Assembly (NCBI GenBank): GCA_015488535.1
Contig: WFNP01000030.1
Span: 1 to 64,000, forward strand
Reading direction: 5' to 3'
Length of the DNA: 64,000 nt
Origin: Nitratifractor sp.
GTDB taxonomy: Bacteria; Campylobacterota; Campylobacteria; Campylobacterales; Sulfurovaceae
This document shows, one piece after another, positions 1 through 9,566 of this stretch. Each line of letters starts with the position of its first letter. Position 1 is the stretch's first letter. The position numbers and the translations under genes were made by a program. The notes beneath the pieces are model-generated. The model made no database searches and was not told the origin of the DNA. It saw nothing but the letters and a program-made list of their open reading frames with translations.

Positions 1-132
1 TTGATTCATCTTTAGCATATTGACTCCTTTTGAGCTGTTTGGAGTATGATATAGTAAAAATCATAATATGTCAAGTGATACTTTACATATTATTTACAAA
101 TCAATGAAAATAAAATCAGTAAATGTATATAT

Positions 133-1269
133 TTATGAGCCTTGCTTTACTCTTCTGACCCATTTGTAAAATAGTCTGTCTGGGATAATTTCAGGCGGTA
201 GAGCCTGGTTTTTAGTGATATGCAGTGTCAAAAGTTTTGCCATAAGAGGGGCAAATACAAAGCCTCTGCCTCCTAAGCCATTTAGAATATATATATTATT
301 TAGATATTCAAATTCTACTTTTGCCCCTCTATAGAGTGCCGGATATTTTTGTAGCATACTCTTTGTATCTAATATATGACCTACTAGAGGAAAATGGTCA
401 CGGCTTGTAGAACGCATACCGCAAAGTGTTCGTTTTAGTTTTAGGGTGATATTGGGATAGAGTTTTTTGGCTTTGTTTTCCAAATCTTTTAGAGGTTTTC
501 CATCACAGAGCATACATGGATTTGGTGATTTTATATGAGTAGCACCTATTTTGACTATACCATCTCTGCTAGAAGAGAGAGTAAAATCTTTGTGTATGGT
601 AGTAGATAATATATTATCACTATAGTAGTCACCTCTACTGCCCCATAATCCTTTGACACCCATATATCTCATATCAAAAAGGGCATTTTCATATCCTGTA
701 GTCAAGACTATGGAGGGTATTTTCAAACTCTGAGAATCAGATTTAATCTCCCATATATCATCTGATTGGATAATATTTTTAACATACATCTGTCTGTAGT
801 CTATATCTGATACCATGGCTTGACATAGTTTCATCGCATCGCAATCACCTGCCTGAGAGAAATAAAATCCGTCTCCGTCTGTATCTATGCCTTTTGATTG
901 CAGTTGCTTTTGGGTATATATTTCGTATGGTTTGTGATTAAAAGTCTCATATATTTTAAACTTTTGGGCATCATCTTCGTTTTTTGGGATTCTTAATATA
1001 CCTGTATGGTGAAAATACTCAGGATAGTTTTGTGAGTAGAAATTGACAGCAAACTCAAAGGCTTGATTTGTGAGGCTTTGGAGTCTGCCTCCTTTGCCTA
1101 TGCGAGGAGATATAAAAGCACCCGCAGCACCGCTTCCGCCTGATGCAGGATATGCACTTTTGTCTATGAGAAGGACTTTCATTCCGGCATTGTGTAGAAA
1201 TCTGGCACAACTTACTCCGGCAATACCTGCACCTATTACGGCAATATCATATTGTGATATATTTTTCAT
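133..1269 (-). CDS. FAD-dependent oxidoreductase, DAO/MnmC C-terminal-domain-like
   Basis: N-terminal Rossmann motif IAVIGAGIAGVSCARFLHNAGMKVLLIDK; GGSGAAGAFISPRIGKGG and C-terminal NNIYILNGLGGRGFVFAPLMA resemble the MnmC FAD domain. Confidence 0.75.
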   Translation of the reverse strand: MKNISQYDIAVIGAGIAGVSCARFLHNAGMKVLLIDKSAYPASGGSGAAGAFISPRIGKGGRLQSLTNQAFEFAVNFYSQNYPEYFHHTGILRIPKNEDDAQKFKIYETFNHKPYEIYTQKQLQSKGIDTDGDGFYFSQAGDCDAMKLCQAMVSDIDYRQMYVKNIIQSDDIWEIKSDSQSLKIPSIVLTTGYENALFDMRYMGVKGLWGSRGDYYSDNILSTTIHKDFTLSSSRDGIVKIGATHIKSPNPCMLCDGKPLKDLENKAKKLYPNITLKLKRTLCGMRSTSRDHFPLVGHILDTKSMLQKYPALYRGAKVEFEYLNNIYILNGLGGRGFVFAPLMAKLLTLHITKNQALPPEIIPDRLFYKWVRRVKQGS

Positions 1270-1281
1270 AACTGCCGTCTG

Positions 1282-2568
1282 TTAAAATTTGAAAAACTTG
1301 AGCAAACCTTTACTCTTTTTCAATCTCTCTATATGTCTTTTGGCTCTTTCTACACCCAAATCTGCTGCCTCTTCGTATAGTATCAAAGCCATCTTCTTAT
1401 CTCTGTCTATACCTATGCCATATTCATAGAATTGTCCCAAATCACATATGGCTTCAGGAAAGTTTTTCTCTGCAAGTAGTTTGATTTGTGTAAATGCCTC
1501 TCCATGGTCTTTTTCTATAACATCACCGCTAAATAGTTCTCTAGCTAGTAAAAACTGGGCAAATTTGGACTCTGTAGCGGCTGCAAGCAGGAGTATCTGA
1601 GCAGCTGAAGCTTTGTCTCCTCTCTCTTTGTATCTGTGATAATGCTCTAAAAAATCCCATATATCCTGCTCATTGTAACCCTCTTGTGCAATTTTGTCTA
1701 TCATTGGATATATCTCTGCTGTGATATCTTCACCCTCTTCAAGTGGAGGATACTGGTTCATCATATTTTTGAATTTGAGTTCTATATGAGGCATAGCCGG
1801 ATATGTATGATTTTCATTTTCAGGCAAGGTTGTGGAGCTGTTTTTACTCTTTTCACTCTCTTCCATCTCCTCTAAATTGTCATTATCCTGATCTATAGAG
1901 ATATTTTCATTTTCAAACTCATCCCACTCATCTGTATCTTCTTTATCTTTGATATCTGCAGGGGTTGTATCTGTCTCCTCTTCTGTATCCAACTGAAATA
2001 CAGGAGCAGGTTGATAGTCATATATAGGCTCTGGGATTGTTGAGTTGTCATTTTCTTCTTTTAGATGGCTGTTAAAAAGAGGATCGGGTAGAGAGGACTC
2101 TTCTTCACTCCACTCTTCTTTTTCAGCAGAATTCATATGCGGTATATCATCGTCATTATAATCATACTCATCTTTGGATGGTTGCTCACGGGGGCTTTTA
2201 TAATCGGATATACTCTCTTTTGATTTGTCAGATAGATTTAGAAGGTCATCTACTGTAATGATTTTTATGCCACTTCTGTTTTCATCTGAAACTTTTTCTA
2301 CTTTTTCATGATATTGTTCTTCATCTGTATCTTCTGTATTATCATCATTTTCATTATAGAAAAAATCATCTTTGAGTGTGCCTGAGTAATTTTTCATCAA
2401 AAACAGAGCCTGTCTGAAGTTATTGCTCTCAAGCAGTGTTATTATCTCATCGAGATTGTCATCCAAGCTGATATCTCTCAACTTTTTAGCCTGTATATCT
2501 ATAGTCTCTCGGTCTCCGAGTTTTACGGCTAATTCGATAATCTTAAATCTTGTTGAAATCTCTTCCAT
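1282..2568 (-). CDS. Sel1/TPR-like repeat protein with long acidic low-complexity middle
   Basis: C-terminal Sel1-type repeats (FAQFLLARELFSGDVIEKDHGEAF; AICDLGQFYEYGIGIDRDKKMALILYEEAADLG); Asp/Glu/Ser-rich central region. Confidence 0.65.
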   Translation of the reverse strand: MEEISTRFKIIELAVKLGDRETIDIQAKKLRDISLDDNLDEIITLLESNNFRQALFLMKNYSGTLKDDFFYNENDDNTEDTDEEQYHEKVEKVSDENRSGIKIITVDDLLNLSDKSKESISDYKSPREQPSKDEYDYNDDDIPHMNSAEKEEWSEEESSLPDPLFNSHLKEENDNSTIPEPIYDYQPAPVFQLDTEEETDTTPADIKDKEDTDEWDEFENENISIDQDNDNLEEMEESEKSKNSSTTLPENENHTYPAMPHIELKFKNMMNQYPPLEEGEDITAEIYPMIDKIAQEGYNEQDIWDFLEHYHRYKERGDKASAAQILLLAAATESKFAQFLLARELFSGDVIEKDHGEAFTQIKLLAEKNFPEAICDLGQFYEYGIGIDRDKKMALILYEEAADLGVERAKRHIERLKKSKGLLKFFKF

Positions 2569-2709
2569 TTACATTCCCCAAAAAAATTCTTTTTTGCATA
2601 ATACCATACCTTTACTGCTAATTGTGTTAATTAATATAGGGAAATCTCTTTTTGGTATTATTACATCTTTGATATAAAGATAAATTATTTGTTTTAAAGG
2701 GAAGATATT

Positions 2710-3666
2710 TTGTTGAGTAGTAATTCAGAATCTGAAGTTTTACATATACCTGTATTGAAAGCAGAAGTGATAGAGGCATTTTCAGATATAGCTGAAGGAA
2801 ATTTAATCGATTGCACACTAGGATATGCCGGACACTCTCAGGCTCTCTTGAGCCATTATCCTCATATCAATATCATAGGTATAGACAGAGATTCAGAGGC
2901 TATAGCATACTCATCAAAAAAGTTGGAAAAATTTGCTGACAGAGTAGAGATTATAAAAGGAAGATTTTCTGACACAGTGCCATATTTATTGAAAAATAGA
3001 AAAGCTCAGATATCAGGATTGTTGGCAGATTTTGGGGTATCTTCTCTACAATTGGACAAAGATGAGAGAGGTTTTTCATTTGCATCTGATAACAGGCTTG
3101 ATATGAGAATGGATACTTCATCTCCTCTTGATGCCTATACGGTAGTAAATCAATACCCTCAAGACAGACTGGAGTATATCCTAAGAGAGTATGCTGAGAT
3201 AAGAAATCCTTCCAAAATAGTCTCTGCCATAATGGAGCAAAGAGCAACAAAGGCTATAGAGACAGGCAAAGAGTTGGCAAATTTGGCATCAAAATATCTT
3301 CGTTCTTCCAAAAAGATACATCCGGCTACTCTACTTTTTCAGGCTATCAGGATAGAGGTCAATGATGAATTAGGAGAGATAGAGAGATTGTTAGATACTC
3401 TTGAGAGCAATCCTCCAGCAGGAGCCATCATTGCTTTGATTACATTTCATTCTCTTGAAGACAGACTGGTAAAGAGAAGATTTCAAAAGTGGAGCCAAGA
3501 GTGTATATGTCCGTCTCACAGCTACAGATGCACATGTGGAGGGGATAATGCTATAGGATATATGCCTCACAGGAAGCCAATTACAGCCAAAAGTGATGAA
3601 CTCTCACTCAATCCGAGAAGTCGCAGTGCCAAATTGAGATTATTCAGATTTAAAGAGAGTCTTTGA
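2710..3666 (+). CDS. rsmH: 16S rRNA (cytosine(1402)-N4)-methyltransferase RsmH (TTG start)
   Basis: HIPVLKAEVIEAF, DCTLGYAGHSQALL, IGIDRDSEAI, GLLADFGVSSLQLD, ITFHSLEDRLVKRRF. Confidence 0.95.
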   Translation: MLSSNSESEVLHIPVLKAEVIEAFSDIAEGNLIDCTLGYAGHSQALLSHYPHINIIGIDRDSEAIAYSSKKLEKFADRVEIIKGRFSDTVPYLLKNRKAQISGLLADFGVSSLQLDKDERGFSFASDNRLDMRMDTSSPLDAYTVVNQYPQDRLEYILREYAEIRNPSKIVSAIMEQRATKAIETGKELANLASKYLRSSKKIHPATLLFQAIRIEVNDELGEIERLLDTLESNPPAGAIIALITFHSLEDRLVKRRFQKWSQECICPSHSYRCTCGGDNAIGYMPHRKPITAKSDELSLNPRSRSAKLRLFRFKESL

Positions 3667-3974
3667 TTATGAAAAAACCAAAACCTCAAGGTATAAGACT
3701 CAGAGATTTTTTTATTGCTTTGATTGTAATTACAATTATTCTCTCTTTGGCTCTTATAAAAATATATATCAGCAACAAAATATATTATGAGAGTAGAAAG
3801 TATGCCATCATATACCATGAAGTATCATCTTTGAAAGAAGAGAACAGAATTTTAAAAACCAATGTGGAAAGACTACGATATAAAAACAGAGTAGAAGATA
3901 CAGTGATGAGTTATACAGAATTTGATGAGAATGAAAATGAAAATGATTCTGATAATAAAGAGGATACAGAGTGA
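3663..3974 (+). CDS. FtsL-like small bitopic membrane protein
   Basis: Directly downstream of rsmH with start/stop overlap; single TM helix, coiled coil (SSLKEENRILKTNVERLRYKNRVED), acidic tail. Confidence 0.6.
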   Translation: MIMKKPKPQGIRLRDFFIALIVITIILSLALIKIYISNKIYYESRKYAIIYHEVSSLKEENRILKTNVERLRYKNRVEDTVMSYTEFDENENENDSDNKEDTE

Positions 3975-6900
3975 TTAGGGCTTTTTTGGCATTTGCCATA
4001 GACAGACCGTGGCTGAATCATATTCTGTTTGTATTGGTGATGATACTGGCACTGTTTGCATACAGAGATATACCCAAAGAGATTTTCCCTCCGGCTGATT
4101 TGGAAAAGATTGTAATAAGTGGCGGATATGTAGGCACGAGTGCTGATATTTTGGACAAGATGGCTGTAAGACCCATAGAAGATGATTTAAAGAGTGTAGA
4201 GAATTTGAGCGATATAGAATCTGTAATTCAAAACGGCTCTTTTTCCATCACTGCAGATATAAAACCCGGTGCAGACAAACAGCTTGTATTGAGTGATGTC
4301 AAAGATGTGATATCAGGAATCAAAAATGATTTGCCATCTGATATGAGTGAGCCTACAGCCAGAGTGCTGGTGCATAATTTTCCACTGCTTTTGATAGCTG
4401 TATCAGGTGACAGACCAAAATCAGAGCTTTTAAAAGCCGCAAAAGAGTTAAAAAGTATCCTCTCTTCACTAAAAGCACTCAACAGTATAGATATCAGAGG
4501 TGAAGCTGACAATGAGATAAGAATAGAGTTAAACCCTGCCAAACTGGAAGCCTACGGTATCAGCAAAGAGGCATTTTACAGAGCCATATCTACAATCAGC
4601 TCCATATTCCCTGCCGGTACATTCAAAAGCATGGGCAAAGAGATATACCTCTCTACAATCAATGGTCCAAAAGATGTAAAAGAGTTTGAAAATACAATTA
4701 TCGCAACAGGTAACAAACGAATAAAAGTAGGTGATGTGGCTACTGTGACATACGGTTTGAGCAGAGCAAATGAGATATCTCACTTTAACTCCAAGAGAAA
4801 TATATCCATCAATATCACAAAAACCAAAAACGGCAATGCAATAGCTCTGAGCAAAGAGATACGACAAATTCTTGCCAAATTTTCCAAAAGATACCCTGAT
4901 TTGGTATTTGAAGTATATACTGATACCTCCATATGGATAAAAAACCGTATCAATTTGGTAAGTTCAAATATATTTTTTGGATTGATTTTGGTATTTACCG
5001 CTCTTTTTTTGAGTGTAAACTGGAGGATAGCCACTGTTGTAGCCATTGGAATACCTATGAGCTTTTTTATCGCTCTTATTGGTGCTCAGATATTGGGATA
5101 CAGTATGAATATGCTTACTATGCTCGGAGCATTGATAGCTCTGGGTATGCTTGTAGATGAAGCTATTGTGGTGGCTGAAAATATCTTCCGTCATATGGAG
5201 ATGGGCAAAGCTCCCAGAGAAGCTGCTATTGATGGTGCAGTAGAGATGTTTCCTGCTGTATTGACAGCTACCATGACTACGGTTTTTGCTTTTTTGCCAC
5301 TTTTGATTATGAGTGGACAGCTTGGTATTTTTATGAAAGTATTGCCTGTAATGATTACAATACTTCTGCTTAGCTCACTGTTTGAAGCATTCTATTTCCT
5401 GCCTCTTCATGCCAAAGAGTTATTTAGTATAGGCAAAGGTATAAACAGTCATGAAGTGAGTCCGTTTTGGGATAAGGCTGTTGAAAAATATAGATATCTG
5501 CTGTTATCTTTGCTCAAATATAAAAAGATAGCGTTGCTTACAATGGTGCTGTCAATAATTGCAGGAACTGTATTTATGTTTAAAATCAGTAAATTTCAAC
5601 TCTTTCCTGCATTTGACGCATCACAGATATATATCAGTGGCAAGGTAGATGTAAACAACAGACTTGAAGATACAGAAAAGTATATCAAGCGTATAGAAAA
5701 AGCTCTTTTGCAAAAACTTGACAAAAGAGATGTATCTTCTATCACATCTATTGTAGGTATGAAGTTTACTGCTGACCAACAGGCACAAAGAGGAGAAAAT
5801 CTCTTTCATATATTTATAAACTTACACGAAAGAGCGCCGGAGAACTTTTTTGACAAATATATAAATCCGTATCTCTCCATAGAGTATGATGACAGTGATA
5901 TGCAAAGGAAACAGAGTGCTCAGCAGATATCCAAAAAAGTAGCACAAATAATCAAGCCATTCAAAAATTTGAAACTATCAAACGGAAATCCTATCTATCA
6001 GGAGCTTACAGCATTTGTGCCACAAGCAGGTATTGTAGGACATGATATAGAGATAAGTTTTAGTAGCACTGATGACAAAAAAGCCATAGAAGCCATGAGA
6101 GAGATAGAAAACAGACTTCATAAGATAAATGGTGTGATGGATATAGAAGATAATGCAAAAGAGGGTCCTTTGGAGCTAAAGTTAAAGCTCAATGAGTATG
6201 GTCGCTCATTGGGTTTTGATGAAGGTAAACTGGTCTCTGTATTGAGAGGCTTGTTTTTGGATGCCCAATACTCCAAAGCCTTTGACAAAAGAGGATTGCT
6301 CTATATTCGTATAGAAGACCCTCTCAAAGATAATAATATTGATTTAAACAGTATAGATATATCTACACCTGATGGCAAATATATTGTGGCACTCTCTGAT
6401 ATAGTCAAAATTATCAAAAAGAGAAGCTCTTTGAAGATATACAAAGAAAACGGCGAAAAGATATGGACTCTTACAGCATTGACAGATAAAAAAGTCATAC
6501 TGCCTAGTGAAGTGATGAGCCGACTCTTTGATGATTTGAAAAAAATCAAACAAAGTGGAGTCAAAGTATTGGTAAAGGGTGAAGAAAAAGAGAACAAACA
6601 GGTAAAAAAAGAGATGGGTCAAGCTGGAATAATTGCTATATTTTTGATATTTATATCTCTGGTCTGGATGTTTAACTCTCTCATATTGCCTTTGATTACT
6701 ATTACTGTGATACCTCTATCTGTATTGGGTGCATTGATAGGCAATCATATTATGGGTATCAATCTGAGTATGCCGGGTTTGATGGGAATAGTAGGACTTG
6801 CCGGAGTCGTCGTAAATGATGCTCTGATTATGCTTGATTTTATCAAAAAAGCCAAAAGTATAGATGAAATCTCTGAATATGCCTCTATGAGATTGAGACC

Positions 6901-7081
6901 TATATTTTTGACATCCTTGACTACTGTTTTGGGTTTGATTACGCTCATATTCTTTGCCAGTGGTCAATCTTTGATCATTCAGCCAATGGCTGTAGCACTG
7001 GGATATGGTATTGCATGGGCTACTGTTTTGAATCTGATATATATACCTTTGATGTATGCTGTGGTTTATAGAGTCAAGTAG
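3971..7081 (+). CDS. RND-family efflux transporter (AcrB/HAE-like inner-membrane pump)
   Basis: 1036 aa; TM segments and RND motifs (GALIALGMLVDEAIVVAENIFRHME; GIVGLAGVVVNDALIMLDFIKKA; LRPIFLTSLTTVLGLI). Confidence 0.9.
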   Translation: MIRAFLAFAIDRPWLNHILFVLVMILALFAYRDIPKEIFPPADLEKIVISGGYVGTSADILDKMAVRPIEDDLKSVENLSDIESVIQNGSFSITADIKPGADKQLVLSDVKDVISGIKNDLPSDMSEPTARVLVHNFPLLLIAVSGDRPKSELLKAAKELKSILSSLKALNSIDIRGEADNEIRIELNPAKLEAYGISKEAFYRAISTISSIFPAGTFKSMGKEIYLSTINGPKDVKEFENTIIATGNKRIKVGDVATVTYGLSRANEISHFNSKRNISINITKTKNGNAIALSKEIRQILAKFSKRYPDLVFEVYTDTSIWIKNRINLVSSNIFFGLILVFTALFLSVNWRIATVVAIGIPMSFFIALIGAQILGYSMNMLTMLGALIALGMLVDEAIVVAENIFRHMEMGKAPREAAIDGAVEMFPAVLTATMTTVFAFLPLLIMSGQLGIFMKVLPVMITILLLSSLFEAFYFLPLHAKELFSIGKGINSHEVSPFWDKAVEKYRYLLLSLLKYKKIALLTMVLSIIAGTVFMFKISKFQLFPAFDASQIYISGKVDVNNRLEDTEKYIKRIEKALLQKLDKRDVSSITSIVGMKFTADQQAQRGENLFHIFINLHERAPENFFDKYINPYLSIEYDDSDMQRKQSAQQISKKVAQIIKPFKNLKLSNGNPIYQELTAFVPQAGIVGHDIEISFSSTDDKKAIEAMREIENRLHKINGVMDIEDNAKEGPLELKLKLNEYGRSLGFDEGKLVSVLRGLFLDAQYSKAFDKRGLLYIRIEDPLKDNNIDLNSIDISTPDGKYIVALSDIVKIIKKRSSLKIYKENGEKIWTLTALTDKKVILPSEVMSRLFDDLKKIKQSGVKVLVKGEEKENKQVKKEMGQAGIIAIFLIFISLVWMFNSLILPLITITVIPLSVLGALIGNHIMGINLSMPGLMGIVGLAGVVVNDALIMLDFIKKAKSIDEISEYASMRLRPIFLTSLTTVLGLITLIFFASGQSLIIQPMAVALGYGIAWATVLNLIYIPLMYAVVYRVK

Positions 7082-7086
7082 TTTTG

Positions 7087-7104
7087 GTGCGACATTAGTC
7101 GCAC
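7087..7104. terminator. Bidirectional terminator-like hairpin GTGCGAC-ATTA-GTCGCAC
   Basis: Perfect 7-bp inverted repeat between convergent RND and murA genes; T tract is weak. Confidence 0.5.
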
Positions 7105-7112
7105 TGTTATTA

Positions 7113-8387
7113 TTAACTGTTTTCCTTTTTTCTGATGATATCAGCATTTAGTTTTTTCAGTTTGCCTTCGAGATTGTCATATCCTCTGTCGAGGTGGTAA
7201 ATTCTTCTGATACGGGTAGTCCCTTGGGCTGCAAGTGCTGCAAGAACCAGAGCTGAACTGGCTCTTAGATCTGTAGCCATTACATCTGCACCATATAGTT
7301 TATCTACAGGTCTGATAGCTGCTGTGTTGCCTTTGAGCCATATATCAGCCCCCAATCTGTTTAATTCACTCACATGCATAAATCTGTTTTCAAAGAGTCT
7401 CTCTTCTATCAGGCTCTCTCCGTCTGCTATAGATGCCACTGCCATAAATTGTGCCTGCATATCGGTAGGAAATCCAGGATATTCAGCTGTTACGATATTG
7501 ACCTCTTTTAACTGTTTGGCAGGATATATTGTAATGCTTTCATCTTTTATATTAAAATCACAACCCATAGTTAGCAGTTTGTCGATAGTAGTCTGAATAT
7601 GCTCTATATTTACCCTCTCCAGGGTAATACTGGAGTAGGTAATCGCACCGGCACAAAGATAGGTGCCAGCCTCTATTCTGTCAGGTATTACAGATATGGT
7701 TTTTGGGAATTTGATAGCTTCACCACCACTGCCTCTTATTAAGAGGCGACTGCTTCCTACCCCTTCTATCTCTATACCTGCTGATTGAAGCATCTCACAA
7801 AGCTGGACTATTTCAGGCTCTCTTGCGGCGTTTATTATCTCTGTGACACCCTTTGCCATAGATGCTGCCATAAGTATATTTTCGGTACCGCCTACAGTAA
7901 TTTTGTCAAAAATAATTCTAGCACCCTTCAAGCCATTTTTGGCTACAGCACGGACATAGCCACCCTTTATCTCTATATCTGCCCCCATAGCTTCCAAAGC
8001 TTTCAGATGCATATCTATAGGTCTTTGACCTATGGCACATCCTCCGGGCAGACTCACTTCACACTCTCCAAAACGGGTCAGCAGGGGACCAAGCACCAAG
8101 ATAGAAGCTCTCATTTTAGATACTATTTCATATACTGCTCTTGTTGAGGTAATATTTGTAGTATCTATCTCTACGGCGTTTTGATTAATCCATGATACCT
8201 TCGCTCCAAGTATCTCTATAAGTTTCAGAAGCGTTTTTATATCTACTACATTAGGGAGGTTATCTATTTTGCTGATTCCATCATTTAGCAGTGTTGCAGC
8301 TATTACAGGCAAAGCAGCATTTTTTGCCCCGCTGATATCAATTTTACCACTCAGTTTCCTACCACCGTTAATCTCCAAATAATCCAT
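7113..8387 (-). CDS. murA: UDP-N-acetylglucosamine 1-carboxyvinyltransferase
   Basis: [98 protein letters not shown]. Confidence 0.97.
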   Translation of the reverse strand: MDYLEINGGRKLSGKIDISGAKNAALPVIAATLLNDGISKIDNLPNVVDIKTLLKLIEILGAKVSWINQNAVEIDTTNITSTRAVYEIVSKMRASILVLGPLLTRFGECEVSLPGGCAIGQRPIDMHLKALEAMGADIEIKGGYVRAVAKNGLKGARIIFDKITVGGTENILMAASMAKGVTEIINAAREPEIVQLCEMLQSAGIEIEGVGSSRLLIRGSGGEAIKFPKTISVIPDRIEAGTYLCAGAITYSSITLERVNIEHIQTTIDKLLTMGCDFNIKDESITIYPAKQLKEVNIVTAEYPGFPTDMQAQFMAVASIADGESLIEERLFENRFMHVSELNRLGADIWLKGNTAAIRPVDKLYGADVMATDLRASSALVLAALAAQGTTRIRRIYHLDRGYDNLEGKLKKLNADIIRKKENS

Positions 8388-8558
8388 ATCAAAAACCTAA
8401 TATATTAATTTTACATTGTGTAATTTTATCTAAAAGAGGCGTGTTTATCTTTATATGTTCAAAATTGATATTTTTAAATAAAAAATTGATATTTTTAGAT
8501 ATATTTAATAATCATTAGAGTAGTATTTTAGATAATAACAGATAGTTTGGAGTATGCC

Positions 8559-9164
8559 ATGGGCGCCGATAGGCTCGAAGAACGAATAAAATCATTACAT
8601 AAGAAGCTCGATGCCAAATTGAGAGAGATAAAAGGTATAGAGGAGGTGGATACTGTCTCTACCTTTGGAGACGGTGAGTATCTCGTGGAGATAGAGGGTG
8701 ATCCTCTATCTAGAGAAAATATAGATGAACTGGCATCGATATTGATATCCAAGCTTGGATTTGACAGACACAGAGAGCCTGTTCGCACAAGAAATATTAT
8801 AAGAATGACAGAACTGTTTCTTAAACTCGATATTGCCAAAAAGATAGATGACTATTCTGAAATAATGATATACAAAGCTATGAATATTAGCGGAATAGGA
8901 TTGAAAGATGATGATTTTGGTGAGATAAGAGAGGGTAAGTATGTGCAGATAATTGCCATTACCTATGAACCGGACAAAAATGGTAAAAAGAAAGCAAAAA
9001 ACATATCTTTGGCATATTTTGGGAAAGCTGAGACTATGGAAGAGCAAAAAAAGAATGAAGTGATAGAGTTTGTACTAAGATGGAGATATGAGAAGGCATT
9101 TCAGAATGTCGAACACTATAAATTGCTCTTGAATAAACTAAAACCAAAAGAGAGACTTTTTTAA
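8559..9164 (+). CDS. Conserved-looking hypothetical protein (start ambiguous: TTG 8547 or ATG 8559)
   Basis: Long ORF with typical codon usage, divergent from murA. Confidence 0.6.
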   Translation: MGADRLEERIKSLHKKLDAKLREIKGIEEVDTVSTFGDGEYLVEIEGDPLSRENIDELASILISKLGFDRHREPVRTRNIIRMTELFLKLDIAKKIDDYSEIMIYKAMNISGIGLKDDDFGEIREGKYVQIIAITYEPDKNGKKKAKNISLAYFGKAETMEEQKKNEVIEFVLRWRYEKAFQNVEHYKLLLNKLKPKERLF

Positions 9165-9218
9165 ATAATTGAAATAGATTGATGTTTTGGATAGAATTAG
9201 CCAAATTTTTTTTGAAAG

Positions 9219-9563
9219 GTGACTATGAGTATAAATGTAACTCCAGAAACTCTGTTGACACAGATGGATTATCCGGTAAAAGAGGCAACTTTGTCTCAAC
9301 TTGAGAGAATTATCTCAAATACAGAAAATTTCGATAAATTTGCAAAACATATAATCTCTTTGAATGATGAATTGAAGAGATTTAATGCTATTGTAGCTAT
9401 GTCTAACTCACATGACTATCTTAAAATCAAATGTGATAGCCATGATGAAGAGGAGATTAAAGCGTTTGAGGATATTGTCAAGCATTGGAGTCAGAAATAC
9501 AAAGTAGATATCCAAAAGGTAGAGGGGAAGAATACATATTATATCCTTGGGCATAAACAGTAA
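9219..9563 (+). CDS. Hypothetical protein, 114 aa, immediately upstream of helicase
   Basis: ORF 4 nt upstream of the helicase ORF; purine-rich RBS upstream (gaaaggtgact). Confidence 0.6.
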   Translation: MTMSINVTPETLLTQMDYPVKEATLSQLERIISNTENFDKFAKHIISLNDELKRFNAIVAMSNSHDYLKIKCDSHDEEEIKAFEDIVKHWSQKYKVDIQKVEGKNTYYILGHKQ

Positions 9564-9566
9564 TAT

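Noticed and set aside
1070-1285. Plus-strand 71-aa ORF over the 5' end of the FAD oxidoreductase
   Set aside because: Antisense to a clear Rossmann-fold N-terminus.
4228-4542. Minus-strand ORFs inside the RND gene (4228-4542, 4529-4867, 6301-6597, 6716-7147 and others)
   Set aside because: Antisense shadows of a high-confidence CDS; no RBS, no recognisable domain.
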